From: Bradysia coprophila
Lineage: Eukaryota > Arthropoda > Insecta > Diptera > Sciaridae
Assembly (NCBI RefSeq): GCF_014529535.1
Contig: NW_023503972.1
Coordinates: forward strand, 3,224,001-3,288,000
Direction: 5' to 3'
DNA length: 64,000 bases
In this document: positions 47,460 to 58,463 of the stretch, one piece after another
Layout of the letters: each line of letters opens with the position of its first letter
How positions within the stretch are numbered: the stretch's first letter is position 1
Notes under the pieces: model-generated
The model's database searches: none
What the model saw: the letters and a program-made list of their open reading frames with translations, nothing else
What the model was told of the DNA's origin: nothing
Made by a program: the position numbers and the translations under genes

Positions 47460-47575
47460 CAGTATGTGTGTGAATTCGAATCCCACGAGAATTATTTTGC
47501 AGACGTATGTATGTTTCGTCGAGACGAAGTCGATGCAAAATAATTCTCTCGACATACGAATTCACACGTATACTG
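47460..47575. repeat. Palindromic element with GACGAAGTC core
   Basis: The left arm CAGTATGTGTGTGAATTCG... and right arm ...CGAATTCACACGTATACTG pair over about 50 bases and enclose CGTCGAGACGAAGTCGATG. The core resembles GC-richer cores seen in other hairpins of the window (near 42390 and 51770). Confidence 0.7.
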
Positions 47576-47762
47576 TAATTTCGTGGTTTCTCTCCTTATG
47601 ATGAAAATAACTATTGATTTGAATGATGATATCCATTAAAATTTACCTGAATAACAGGCCATTGACATTCCAGCCGGTACGCCACCACACACAATGATAT
47701 CATAAAGTTTATTCCATTACGGTATGTAGCTAGTTGCAAAACATTTCCCATTTGTCTGTGGT

Positions 47763-47999
47763 CCAAGGTTCTGAAAGAACAGGTTAAGACACTTTCGAGT
47801 TGATCACGAAGGCGGTGTGATCAAAATTTTCCTGTAGCAGGAAAACTAGGTTTGGAAACTTTTATATGACGATTTCAACTTAACAAAAACAAAATCTGTT
47901 TTCAAGTTGACTTTTCAAACAATATACATGTCTGAATTGTCAAGATTTGTGTTTCACCCGCCTTCGTAAGTGTCTTAACCTGTTCTTTCAGAACCTTGG
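47763..47999. mobile_element. AAGGTTCTGAAAGAAC-ended MITE, copy 2
   Basis: Terminal inverted repeats of about 32 bases, CCAAGGTTCTGAAAGAACAG followed by GTTAAGACACTT, are perfectly mirrored at the right end. 237 bp, non-coding, same family as 44549-44756. Confidence 0.85.
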
Positions 48000-48359
48000 T
48001 AAAATCGTTGGCGATTTTAAAATATGTTTAGTGACTGTGGCCACCACTGGTGCCACTTGACTTTGTTTATTTCAATTTTTCGATTACTTTTCGTATTTAG
48101 GCACCATCTGTTTGTGATTTTATTGGTATGTGTGATGGTTTCGAATGGTAAACGTAGCGTGAATGAATCTTAGACGAATTATTAGTTCGTCCAAGGAATG
48201 AACTAAATTCGGAAATCGTGTTGATCAAGGTCGATTGTTATTGATTTATGTTTGTAGGTAATTGGTAGGTATGACGCAATCAAAGGGTAATGACTTTTCG
48301 AAATAATTGGTATTTTGAGAGAGTACCTTAAAATTTAGAGTGTACGTTAGTAAGCGGGC

Positions 48360-49117
48360 GTGACGCAAGTTCACTACCAAAAATGTTTTACAAAAAAAAT
48401 TTTGGGGACGGCGGAGCATATTTACAGCAACTTTTTGACTTTTCTTCTTGGCTTCAATGGCCCCAAACTAAGATATCTAGGAATCCATACGAGTTCAACG
48501 AGCTATCACACGTTACTGCAGCTTCAAAATTGGGCGAGATATTGAACTTTGAAATATTGATGTTTGTATGAAAATAAGCAAAATTTCGTATTTTTAGATA
48601 ACTTAAATTGGCTACGTTAGTTAGTTAGTTCCTTTGAAAAAGGACGATTTCGTAACTCCTAAACGTTTCTTACGATTTTCCTGAAATTTTGGTTATAGGT
48701 CAATCTCGGGCCCCAGATTAAAATAAGATTTTAAAAAATAAGGGTATGCAAGCGTTTTTGGGAGCTAGGACTCCAGGAAGTTTCCATACAATGCCATATA
48801 ACATCGTGTTTTGTGTGTGTGTGTGTCAGAAGAATTTTTTTTTTCAACAAAAAATTGACCCAAAAAATTTAAGAAAGAAAATTTTTAGAAAAAATTGCGT
48901 CACAAGTGGCAGATGTTGAGGAAACTAATGTTAGGAAAATAGTTAAAACAGGGAAAAATATGTCCTGAATCATCTGCCACATGTGACTCAATTTTTTCTA
49001 AAATTTTCTTTCTTAAATTTTTTGTAACAATTTTTTGTTGATAAAAGTTTCGCCTCAGAAAGCGTCACCCTCAGCGATATCAGTTATTTTGTAAGTAGAA
49101 ACAGGGACTTGCGTCAC
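48360..49117. mobile_element. GTGACGCA-ended foldback element
   Basis: The ends are GTGACGCAAGT (48360-48370) and ACTTGCGTCAC (49107-49117). Internal arms pair 48846-48914 with about 48969-49041 around a short spacer, with GTGGCAGAT next to GCGTCAC at the inner turn. The same inner motifs (GTGGCAGATAA, GCGTCGCA) and GTGTGACGCAG occur in the element at 61446-61987, so both belong to one family. Confidence 0.7.
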
Positions 49118-49541
49118 ACTTTTACCCTTTAGGGTTTTTTGGCGGATTCTCATCACAACAAAATAACAGGAAATTTTGCATATCATTGTTTCGTTGCATC
49201 CATGTTCAAATAAATCTTTTGCAGCTCAGGCTAACAAAAGTATTAAGTACAAGCCACTAGGCTACAGGTTAAAGTTCAGGGGCTACTTACACGTCAAATA
49301 CTACTGAAAACACCGTCGTTCAAATGTGAGCTAAAATTTATTTGTGATGATTTTACTACAAGACTGGTAGCGCCAGTTTACACTGAGTTAAAAAAGCAAG
49401 CTACACTCTTTGGTTGCAAACAAGTGTGAGTTTCCGTTAAAAATATCGCAGACAGTGCCAGTTACAATGAGTTAAACGAGCCATCTACACTCTTTGATTT
49501 TACAAACAATTATAAATATTAAATTCGAAATGTTTAAGCAT

Positions 49542-50941
49542 TTAAAGATTGTACTCCTCTCTGAGCAACAGATCGAAATATCCATCCTCCTCAATGGTGG
49601 CGCTTATTCCGGCATAGTAATTGAGAAATTCTTCGATAGTAATCTGTAATTGAATGAAAAATGATTATTGGTTTCGCGTAGATTTATAATTAATTCAAGA
49701 CAGTCTGGTTGAAGAAGCAAAACGTTAGTATATCATCAATGTGTACGAGTACAGATGAGAGGTTGTACACAAATTACGTCACGCTATTTTATCTCCATTC
49801 CCTCTGCGTCACAATAAGTGTCAAAATTGATTAACATTGATGACTACCAACCCGCATGAATCATTCAACCGGGTAAATTTGAAAAACCGACTACGAAAAC
49901 ATAACTCCGACATACCTCAGCCCGAAGATCTCCTCCCTCCTCGAATGTAGCCAAAAATCGCTTCATTATGGTTTCCTTGTCCTCGTCACCATTCACGTAC
50001 AACGGGTGATGTTTGACGGAATATGATCGTCTAAGGGAAGATTGGAACGAACAGTTAGCAATTTACTGAAAATAAGGAAAGGTAGAACTAGCCAACCTTA
50101 GATCGTCAACTGTGATAACATCATCATTGTCTCTGTCAGTTTTCTTAAAACATCTGTGAACGAGTGCTTCTCGTGCCTGAGGGAATCGAGAAAGAAATTA
50201 ATTTTTGGTTTTTATTGATAAGTACTGGACTGGCTATCCAAAGTCGGTTCGAGCGATAGCACTTAGGGTGTCAATTTAGGATTAAATTTTCAGAGGATCA
50301 GCCCAATCCGCCCTTGCATAGTCAGTCTGGGTCTGTGTTAGTCGATTTGAATTTTTACCAAACTCATCAGTCTGAGCTGAAACAAGAACTCCTTCGTGTC
50401 AACATGTCCAGTTCCTTCAGTGTCAAAGGCGGTAAAAATTTCATCTGCCTCTTCTGGAGTGCAATCAATTTCGACATCTTGCAGTGCCTCAATAAATCCA
50501 TCCTTTGACAACTTATCACCTTGACTGGCCAAACGTCTGAATGATCTGAATGGAAGAAAAATGAATTTGGTAAGTTTTCCAATTGAGTCACACCCTCTTT
50601 TCCAGTTGTACCTTCCCAAATTGTAAATTCCGGATGCACCGCGAGACAAACACAACAAGCGAATGCGATCCATTGGGTTCTTCAATTTGCCATCAGTCAG
50701 TGCACGTCTACAATCATTAACCAATTCCGATTCATTTGTCGGCATTGAGCTGGTTGGACGATTCGACATCTGTTTAAATGTCGATGATTTGAGCATTTCA
50801 TAGAACAGATGGTCAAAACCAATAAATGGAAAAAAAGCCGATTCGACTACTACTTACATTGACGAACTTTGCATTTGGTTCCAGTTGCTGAGAATCGACT
50901 TGGGTATCCCAATGAGTGGATTGTGTATGAGTTGAAAACAT
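49542..50941 (-). CDS. Calcyphosin-like EF-hand calcium-binding protein
   Basis: Six minus-strand exons read from splice sites: 50858-50941, 50612-50769, 50359-50545, 50097-50176, 49916-50030 and 49542-49643, giving 241 residues; all junctions are GT-AG and in phase. After a 28-residue polar start, the CAPS/CAPSL core follows: [21 protein letters not shown], then an EF-hand with canonical loop [12 protein letters not shown], a second with [12 protein letters not shown], a conserved [15 protein letters not shown] link, and a final degenerate hand ([12 protein letters not shown]). The first hand ([12 protein letters not shown]) lacks a full loop. The end, [14 protein letters not shown], is typical of the family. 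Calcyphosins are calcium sensors found in ciliated or secretory cells; the exact role here is unknown. The start Met is chosen because exon 1 is in phase with exon 2 at MSNRPTSS; an alternative start at that Met is possible. Confidence 0.88.
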
Positions 50942-53217
50942 TTTAATTTTTCTTTTTCGTTTTATATTTTCTTTTGCGTTTGATTTGTTCTCTTCAAGGC
51001 TGACTTTGCAATTAACTAGAATTTAGTTTGAGGGTTTGAAGTATGGTCTGAAACTTTTGGTCTTGACACCCAGTCGAAGACCAAACATACTATTAATGAA
51101 GGTATATACAACCCATACAACCTTGGTTTTATTATAGACGAATAGCTGACATCAGGGTGTGTATACAAAAAACACAATTTTTTTTCAAATAATACCCAGC
51201 CGGCACATCAGAACAAATGAACAGAAAATATATAGCAAAGAACATTAAATTATCGAAAATCAAATACAGACACAGCATTGTTAAATAAAGAAAATGAGAT
51301 ATAGATATAGCACAACACAACAAGTAGCATTGAAATGTGGTACGTTGTTATACCAAGAAAATTGTTGTGCAAAAAAAATGGGAAGTGTTGAATGTAGGAT
51401 TATTTGTTGTGTTTGGGCAGCTTGTGAACATTTTAATAGCGTCTATATACCGATGTACCGAAGCAAATGTTGTGATATCACAACATTGAGCCTCTCACCG
51501 AAAATAGGAATCACCACAGCGCTGTTACTAGCAATAACATTGAAAATATTCGGAGGTGAATGAAATAACTGTGGGCACTGCGATTGTAAAGATCGATAAC
51601 TTGTTTTCGTTGAATATGATGAGTTAAAACATACAATACAAACAATCCTAAGCGGTAGCTCTTCCAAATTTGACTCTTGTCAATTCAGTGTTCATAAATT
51701 ATTCAAAATTATACGTTGTCCTAGAAGGTGTAGTCGTTAGTTGCCTGGTTTTCGTGTGTTTAATGACCTCGGCTTCGCCTCGGACTAACAAAATTCACAC
51801 AACTTCACGACTTTTTAACTTCTTATCCCTTGTTATGTAAATAACTATTAAATTGGGTATAACATAGCTACCCATATTGTCCATATATACATATAGTCTA
51901 GGAAGAGATCCTCAAAAAAGATTTTAAGTTGCACCGCTACAATTTACACCGAGTCTGCAAGCGATCAGTGATCGTGACACTACCTGCACATGTTTGGTCA
52001 TGGCAAAGCTGAGACCAGTAGCGATAATGAAAAACAGTTTTTTGATGTTAGTTGCGTTTTGGATGTAGGTACATCATGTAGATGAACCGCTACAACCAGT
52101 TTAAACCAAGGTTTAAACCTAATAGGACCCTATTCGCCCCGAAAATACATGCAGGAAAGGTACATGTTTTCGGTGTTTAGACGATTTACCTGTCCATGTA
52201 ATAAACAAGACAGCTCTCTAGCAACCGAATACACCTTGTTTACAAAATTAGCAGGCTTTAGAACTGACAGTGTCCAGTCCACATGCAAATTTCGTGACTT
52301 ATTTTAGACCTTCTAATTTTGAAGACAATGTGTGTGCGTGCGGTTGCTAGAAAACTGCTTTGATAGAACATGTTTACTCCAAAACAGATTTTTTTTATCC
52401 GGTCATTTGGCCTCTTATTTTGTATGGAATGACGTTCCATTGCAACGTACGTAAAGCAGTGGCCTATAGATCTCTTCGTTTGGTGAAACTGATGACGGAA
52501 ACGTGAGGAATGGTGGGGAAAAGTGTGCAAACTAATCGAAACCAACTTCACAATTTCACAAAGTAATGAATAAGTGAGTGGGTCCAATTCTTTGAAATGA
52601 ATGCAAATGAACTAAATACGGGGAATTCCCTTAGAAGCAAAGTTGGTTGTCATTAGTTTGCACACAAAACCGAACCGTCGATCGTCACGCCAGCGATCAT
52701 TTTAGTGATCTATACCAACATAGAAAACTGAATTCATATGAGAATTTTGGACTACTGCATCGTGGAGGCCTCTTATTTAAATTCTGTTGAAGAACTAGAT
52801 TTAGATCACGTTTCTAAAATTGTCGTTTTCAGAGTTCATTCTTTTGAATAAATTTTTTTTATGGAGCTGTAAGCGGAAAAATTTATTTTTATCTGTCTAG
52901 AACGATAATCTCGAGCTTATCCCTCTAGGGAGTTTTTGTTTATCTCGATATATCTGTTCTCGACAGATAAAATATGATATGCACCTATTGCCAGACTGTT
53001 ATTTTGACGTGTAGGCATTATGGCCCACGCCTTCGGCTAGGGCAATAATGTCCTACACGTCAAAATATCAATCTTGGCAACAGGTGCATAATATATATTA
53101 CTCAACTAGATTTATATTCCGCCTTTTATGGACACACTTATGGACTTAGTACAGAATATCAAAACATATACAAATCCGATATACTCTGAAAATTTCTTTG
53201 TTCTGAAGTTTTTCGTC
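50942..53217. other. Intergenic, no gene supported
   Basis: Upstream region of the EF-hand gene. It contains ACCTCGGCTTCGCCTCGG near 51766 and a segment near 52137-52160 (GCCCCGAAAATACATGCA) related to the 22-kb foldback family. A palindrome at 52978-53100 is listed separately. Short open frames at 51294-51563 and 52258-52587 lack motifs. Confidence 0.5.
52978..53100. repeat. Palindromic element with CCTTCGG core
   Basis: The arms TATGCACCTATTGCCAGACT... and ...ATCTTGGCAACAGGTGCATA pair, with a few mismatches, over about 50 bases, through TTATTTTGACGTGTAGG on the left. The apex is GCCCACGCCTTCGGCTAGGGC. Non-coding hairpin, 123 bp. Confidence 0.8.
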
Positions 53218-54218
53218 CAGGGCCTATTATTTGGGAATATTTGGGAATATTCGGGAATTTTGGGAATATTTGGGAATATTTGAGAATATTTGGGAATATT
53301 TGAGAATATTTGGGAATATTTGGGAATATTTAAAAATATTTGGGAATTTTGGGAATTAATTCCAAAAAATTGATCATTTTGAATATATTCTGCCAAAATG
53401 TTAGGTTTCTTTTTTTGTATTGTTATCAACCAGGCTTTACGAGTCGTGTCTAAATGCCACTGACATTTAATGACATCCATCAGAAGTTTTTTTTAGAGGG
53501 TATTCTTTTGAATTTCGACTGACCGAAATCAGCCCCATTTTTTTCGGAACTTTCTCATATATAGTGGTAGAAAGTCCCGGAAAAAATAGCGCTGATTTCG
53601 GTCAGTCGAAATTCAAAAGAAAGCTAAGATTAGCTGTTTACGAGTGACTTAGGAATATACAGCGACATTACAGCAGGTATTTTCTATCGTATACATTTCT
53701 TCAATCTTCTACTTCCCAAATATTCCCAAATATTCCCAAAAATTCCCAAATATTCCCAAATATTTCCAAATATTCCCAAATATTCCCAAAAATTCCCAAA
53801 TATTCCCAAATATTCCCAAATATTCCCAAAAATTCCCAAATATTCCCAAAAATTCCCAAATATTTCCAAATATTCCCAAATATACCCAAAAATTTGGAAT
53901 TTCGGACGTAATGTGCTTGACGTGATTAGGCAATGTCAATACATATTCCTTATGAACAAAGTGTTATTTTCATTGCACTTAACAGTTAAATCTTTTGGGG
54001 TTCCTCCATCGGCTTAAAACAGGTCATTTTGTGTATTAAAAAGTTTATTAGGATAATATCCACTGATCGTTCAAATATTTAAAGAGTAGCTCCTGAGTGA
54101 AAAGACATCTCCGTCTCTACAGACGACTTCTTCAATTCTGTTCAATATTTGGGAATTTTTGGGAATATTTGGGAATATTTGGGAATTTTGGGAATTAATT
54201 CCCAAATACTAGGCCCTG
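53218..54218. mobile_element. CAGGGCCTA-ended element carrying a 10-bp satellite
   Basis: It begins CAGGGCCTATTATTTGGGAAT and ends with the complement of CAGGGCCTAGTATTTGGGAAT, so 20 of the first 21 bases are inverted repeats. Interior blocks of the 10-bp unit TTTGGGAATA lie at 53230-53364 (this orientation), 53713-53893 (reverse) and 54145-54206 (this orientation). A separate 120-bp palindrome at 53503-53622 pairs TTCTTTTGAATTTCGACTGA with its complement. The ends suggest hAT ancestry, but flanking 8-mers (TTTTCGTC and TGTCACAC) do not match. The 60-76-codon frames reading FGNIWEYLGI are satellite translation. Confidence 0.65.
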
Positions 54219-54346
54219 TGTCACACGCTACGATTTATAAAGTGTAACAACCGCAGACGAAAAGTATTTGGCGTACACTTAGGATCGATTGGGTAAAACA
54301 ATTTTTTATTGAAACTCGAAACATTTTGTAACAATACTTACACCAT

Positions 54347-55666
54347 TTATGGTGATGCTGTTGTTGTTGTAGTTGTAGTGGTCGTTGTAGTGACGGGCTC
54401 AACTGCCAGATAGCAATAGTTTGCCGGGAACGACGGACAAACGTAATCTGGTTGACATTTACCTGTTGCCTTACCTGCTGTTGGTGAGAAAAGTGTTCCC
54501 GGTGGACAATAACGAATTTCGTAACTCGGTTCGTACAGTATGCGCTCAGTAGTATCGTCTTGGCATTCAATGAAACTCCGACAACTATCGGATGGATAAT
54601 TAACGTATCGACCAGGTCCACTGCTGCACGGATCCTTTGAACAGTTTTCATTGGTAACATGTGCACCGTAGCATTTTCTCAGATGCGATGAAAAGAATGT
54701 TTTGGCGGGACATTCCTGCTTCAAAATGCCGTCTCTGTTAACGTAATTACCATAACTATAACCATCATGATCTTCGTACCGACACGATAAATACGACTTC
54801 TGGGTGCTGTCAAAGGGATTTGGAATAATTGGAAAATTTAACTCTTCACACGGATCCACCCCGTCGTGAGGATCATTTTGATCACAATTGTAGAACGAGT
54901 CACATTTGTTAAATTGCGGATTGAATCTTGAATTAGATGGACATGAAATCACATTCGAGTGCAATGTGGTGATAGGACCGTTGTCAAGCCACATTTCACG
55001 TTTCCAGCATTCAACAAAAGTCAAACATTCAACGCCGTTTGGGTTCGGAAAGACACCTTCGCTGACGCATGGATAATTGGCACACTTATAACCACTCACA
55101 CATCCCACATCCGGTCTGAAAGCACTTCCAGCGTCGCATTGTATGCTTAGTTGTTGTAGACATTAGCCACTTCGCATTTAAAATACTTTGAACAGTCTGC
55201 GGAGTTCGAATCGGGTATATCATAATAATCGTACCCTTTGCAGGGATTCTCATTGCCTGGAAAATAATCTTCAGCGCAATTGTATTGACTGAAGCATCCT
55301 TGTTTGGCGGGCCAGAAAAATGAATTTTCAGGACAACTATGAACTTGTGGCTGCATATTGTAGTTGCAACTTACAAATGTTTTGCAGTCATTCGCGTCGG
55401 TGTTCGCGAACAAACCCCATGCGGTGCATGTGAACGCTGGAAGCAACAAAAAACAAACAATTTTATTCTTATCCAATTCCGTTTCAGTGCAAAATCATCC
55501 ACGAATAGGCGAAGGAGTGGATATGGATGCACACAAGATTGTATTCATCTTTTTACAAGTCCACCAAAGCAAAGTTTTAAAAAAATATTCTTAAATCTTC
55601 ACCATTTGTCGTGTTGCCGAAGCATCCAAATATGATAGCGATGGAAAGTCCAATTAGACTTTTCAT
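54347..55666 (-). pseudogene. Peritrophin-like chitin-binding protein with a frame break
   Basis: Exon 1 (55603-55666) encodes a signal peptide (MKSLIGLSIAIIFGCFGNTT). Exon 2 (54347-55436) joins in phase and encodes about five type-2 chitin-binding (CBM14) domains: six-cysteine units with aromatic-Cys patterns such as DCKTFVSC, DCSKYFKC, ECLTFVEC and SCRSFIEC. It ends in a Thr run and ASP. Within the second domain the frame stops (TAA, 55147-55149) after EVANVYNN and resumes in the -1 frame with LSIQCDAGSAF. One missing base between about 55149 and 55163 explains it; repaired length would be ~384 residues. Such proteins bind chitin in the gut peritrophic matrix or cuticle. A foldback element begins 20 bp upstream of the ATG. 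A sequencing or assembly error is an equal alternative to real decay. Poly(A) and promoter were not assigned. Confidence 0.85.
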
Positions 55667-55686
55667 ACTTTAGTGTTGAAGTCTTC

Positions 55687-56457
55687 TTATTTTGTCCGGG
55701 TTATTTTGTCCGGAGTTATTTTGTCCGGGGTTAATAAGTCCTAGAGCCCTGTTGGGCTCTAGGACTTATTAACCCCGGACAAAATAACTCCGGACAAAAT
55801 AACCCGGACAAAATAACCCGGTCAAAATAACCCCGATCAGGTCAGGACAAAATAACCCCTGGACTAAATGATGACGACATTGAAGGGGGGATACTCCCCC
55901 CTTCACCCCCCTCTGCGGGGGCTGCCGCCCCTCGACCCCGCTTTTTTTTTTTTTTTTATTTTCCACGGCCTGCGGCGCAGCATATAATCTATTAAATTAT
56001 ATCAATTATATACTTGAGTATATTCGAACATATCGACTATATACTCAAGTACATTCCACTCCACTATATTCGAATATATCGACTAAGAACTAGACTATAT
56101 TCGAATATATCGACTACATACTAGTATGTATGTATCGCCTATATTCGCATATAGCAAACATGATCGATTATATTCGAATATATCGACTATATTCGCATAT
56201 ATCAAATATATTCGACAAGATACTCGAATATATTCGAATACATCCACTATGTACTCGACTATATTCGAACATATCGACCATGTACTCATGAATATTCGAA
56301 TATATTGAGTGTATTGAAAATATTCGAGTAACTATATCGTTTTTTTTATTTGGGAGTTATTCTGTCCGGAGTTATTTTGTCCGGGTTATTTTGTCCGGGG
56401 TTATTTTGTCCAGGGGACATTATGTCCGGATTTATTTCGTCCGGGGTTATTTTGTCC
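55687..56457. mobile_element. TTTTGTCCGGGG foldback element
   Basis: At the left, a 130-bp palindrome (55687-55816) has perfect 63-base arms made of repeats of TTATTTTGTCCGG, closing on CTAGAGCCC-TGTT-GGGCTCTAG. At the right (56354-56457), eight direct TTATTTTGTCCGG-like units lie in the opposite sense to those just after the palindrome. Between them are a GC-rich stem region (55884-55940, GGGGGG/CCCCCC), a T15 run, and a palindromic satellite of ATATTCGAATATATCGACTA units (about 55985-56335). This modular repeat-ended structure resembles foldback transposons. Non-coding. Confidence 0.75.
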
Positions 56458-58070
56458 GAACGCCCTTCAACAGTACTCAATCCTTCAATATACATCTGCG
56501 AACTGTGTGCAACTTCAACGCCGCGTAGCTTTTATACGTTCCCGAAAAAAATCTATTTTTAATTGGATGATCTGCAGTTTTCAAAAGCCGTCGATTGGGA
56601 ACGCTCGAAAAATATTTTCGATTTGATTGAAGGGCACCAGTCAGAGGTTCGTTTTTCTCTCACTTATCGAGCACTTCTCATTAGTCATTTGGGGTATTTC
56701 CCGTAACAAAACTGCTGTTAAAACATAGCCTTGGAAGCGGTTTAATTTATTCGGTTGATGTTTTCTTTAAATTTTTTTTAAATTCCGTACAAGATTGACA
56801 GTAGATGCAAATTGACACCAGATGACATTTTGAGCGACACGTTTTATACGACGTACTAAAATAGTCTTCTGCAAATCGAAAAATCCAGCGAATCCATAAA
56901 TGTACGCGTTATGGCAACAACTAAACAACCTGTTTCACCTGCTTCAGACGGCAAGCATCCCTTCAGGAATAAGTGAACACAATATCAGCGATATCTCTAC
57001 GATTTCGTAAATATTCATATACCATTATTATCAGGTCTATTACTTCCATCGATTTAAATATTTTTAATCGATTGATTTCAAATCTTGTACTTCGTTTTTT
57101 AACATGCATCATTTTACTATATAAAGGACTATATATATTACCCACAGCTTGTCATTATTTTTGTCGTTGTTATCGATAACAGATGATACTATCCGTATGT
57201 GACAGTTTAAGGCGTGGCTGGTTATTAAGAGTGTATGAGAATCCTTGTGTTCGTATAAAAAAGATCGTGACAAAAGCAATCCTATTGGGATTGTTAGTTC
57301 TTGAGGATATCTACCAAACGTCTCAAAAAATACCACAGGAGCGTTTTGAGAAAAGTTAAAAATTTCTCGCTTACTTATTTTTTTTGAAAGCTTGTGATGT
57401 GACGATAAGTTCTTGTAAATATCATACGAAATGGAAGTCAAGTTTGTGTTTTTGTAGATTGTTACGCTCACTGAGAGATCTTTCGATAGGTCCAATGCCT
57501 GAGTGATGATTTCGCGATTGGACTTCTAATTCTGTGAGCACTTGGCAAACATCGTCCACAGTTATGAAAAACGTAATGTCAATGTTAAATTGGTGTGTCG
57601 GCATGTTTAGGTTATGTCACTGCTGTGATTCTGATGGCGTGCGATAACGCTTATTGTTTCAGTTGTTTATAAAAAAAACTTCATGCATTCCTAGGTCCAA
57701 CAGCAGTAAACGTCTTAAAGAATAGCTTTTTTCGTTGGAAACTGTGAAAAATCTATCATTTAATCAAATATCCTTATAAGAAAATGACACGCGTTAAAAC
57801 GATTTGCGTGAGAAAGAATTTGAATTTCGACCGCACTTACGGCGTGAATAATAATAATAATAATAGTCCTCGGAATCCTGCTCGCTCTAACGAGTTTTTA
57901 TGGAGGTCTTCACATCCACTTCGCGAAAACCTTGATTTCTAGGAATGTTGAGAATTAAAAATTTTCTGTTTTGTCTCTGTTTAACCACGTCTTTATATTA
58001 TTCTAAAGCTCAGAACAAGACGAATGTTTTTTGTTGAACGGCACTAAACGACCGTATTCAGCTATGAAAG
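56458..58070. other. Intergenic, no gene supported
   Basis: It contains the second copy of a dispersed repeat (57117-57205, direct copy of 13397-13485) and an (ATA)n run near 57847. The minus-strand frames at 57109-57604 have no recognised domain and overlap the repeat. Confidence 0.5.
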
Positions 58071-58188
58071 GAAATGTAATAGAGTTTGTCCACATTTTAG
58101 TACATTCTGTACATGAAAATAAGCGCAGTGACAGCAGTAGTTTTATGACAGAATGTACTAAAATATGGGAAAACTCTATTACATTTCT
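58071..58188. repeat. Palindrome, AAATGTAATAGAGTTT arms
   Basis: Left arm 58071-58111 and right arm about 58148-58188 are inverted copies (GAAATGTAATAGAGTTT...TTTTAGTACATTCTGT). Part of this unit and its right flank (58097-58216) recurs in reverse orientation at 12921-13011. Confidence 0.75.
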
Positions 58189-58215
58189 TCTTAGTTTCTA
58201 AACATCATTCTCCTA

Positions 58216-58430
58216 TAGATCTTTTAAGTTCGAAAAAAGACTAGATGGTCTGGAGGGATGAATTGACAGCTGACAGGTGTAACCGGTTCGCTTTTGATTA
58301 CTTTCGTTCACTTTAGTTGAATAAAAAGTAAAAAGTGAACGAAAGTCATCAAAAACGAACCAGTTACATTTGTTAGCTGTCAATTCATCCCTCCAGACCA
58401 TCTAGTCTTTTTTCGAACTTAAAAGGTCTA
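58216..58430. mobile_element. MITE-like palindrome, TAGAYCTTTTAAGTTCG ends
   Basis: 215 bp with arms of about 105 bases. The left arm runs TAGATCTTTTAAGTTCG... through GACTAGATGGTCTGGAGGGA and GAACGAAAGT. The right arm is the complement with few mismatches. The TA at both termini could be the target duplication of a mariner-type element. Confidence 0.8.
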
Positions 58431-58463
58431 TTACAAATGTGTAACAACGTATAACACTTAATG

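Larger units (their letters stand above)
46862..49541. other. Intergenic, repeat-rich
   Basis: No gene seen between the RRM-F-box gene and the EF-hand gene, which are convergent. It contains a palindrome (47460-47575), a MITE (47763-47999), a long inverted-terminus element (48360-49117) and a (GT)n run near 48815. The 61-62-codon frames at 48360-48571 lie within the latter element. Confidence 0.6.

Noticed and set aside
48815..48830. (GT)n run inside the 48-kb foldback element
   Set aside because: Simple dinucleotide repeat, common in animal genomes.
53684..53939. Three open frames encoding repeats such as FGNIWEYLGI
   Set aside because: They are translations of a 10-bp DNA satellite readable in all three frames of one strand, so not a protein gene.
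53218..54218. Firm assignment as a hAT transposon
   Set aside because: The ends match the family but flanking 8-mers TTTTCGTC and TGTCACAC do not, so nested or recombined elements cannot be excluded.
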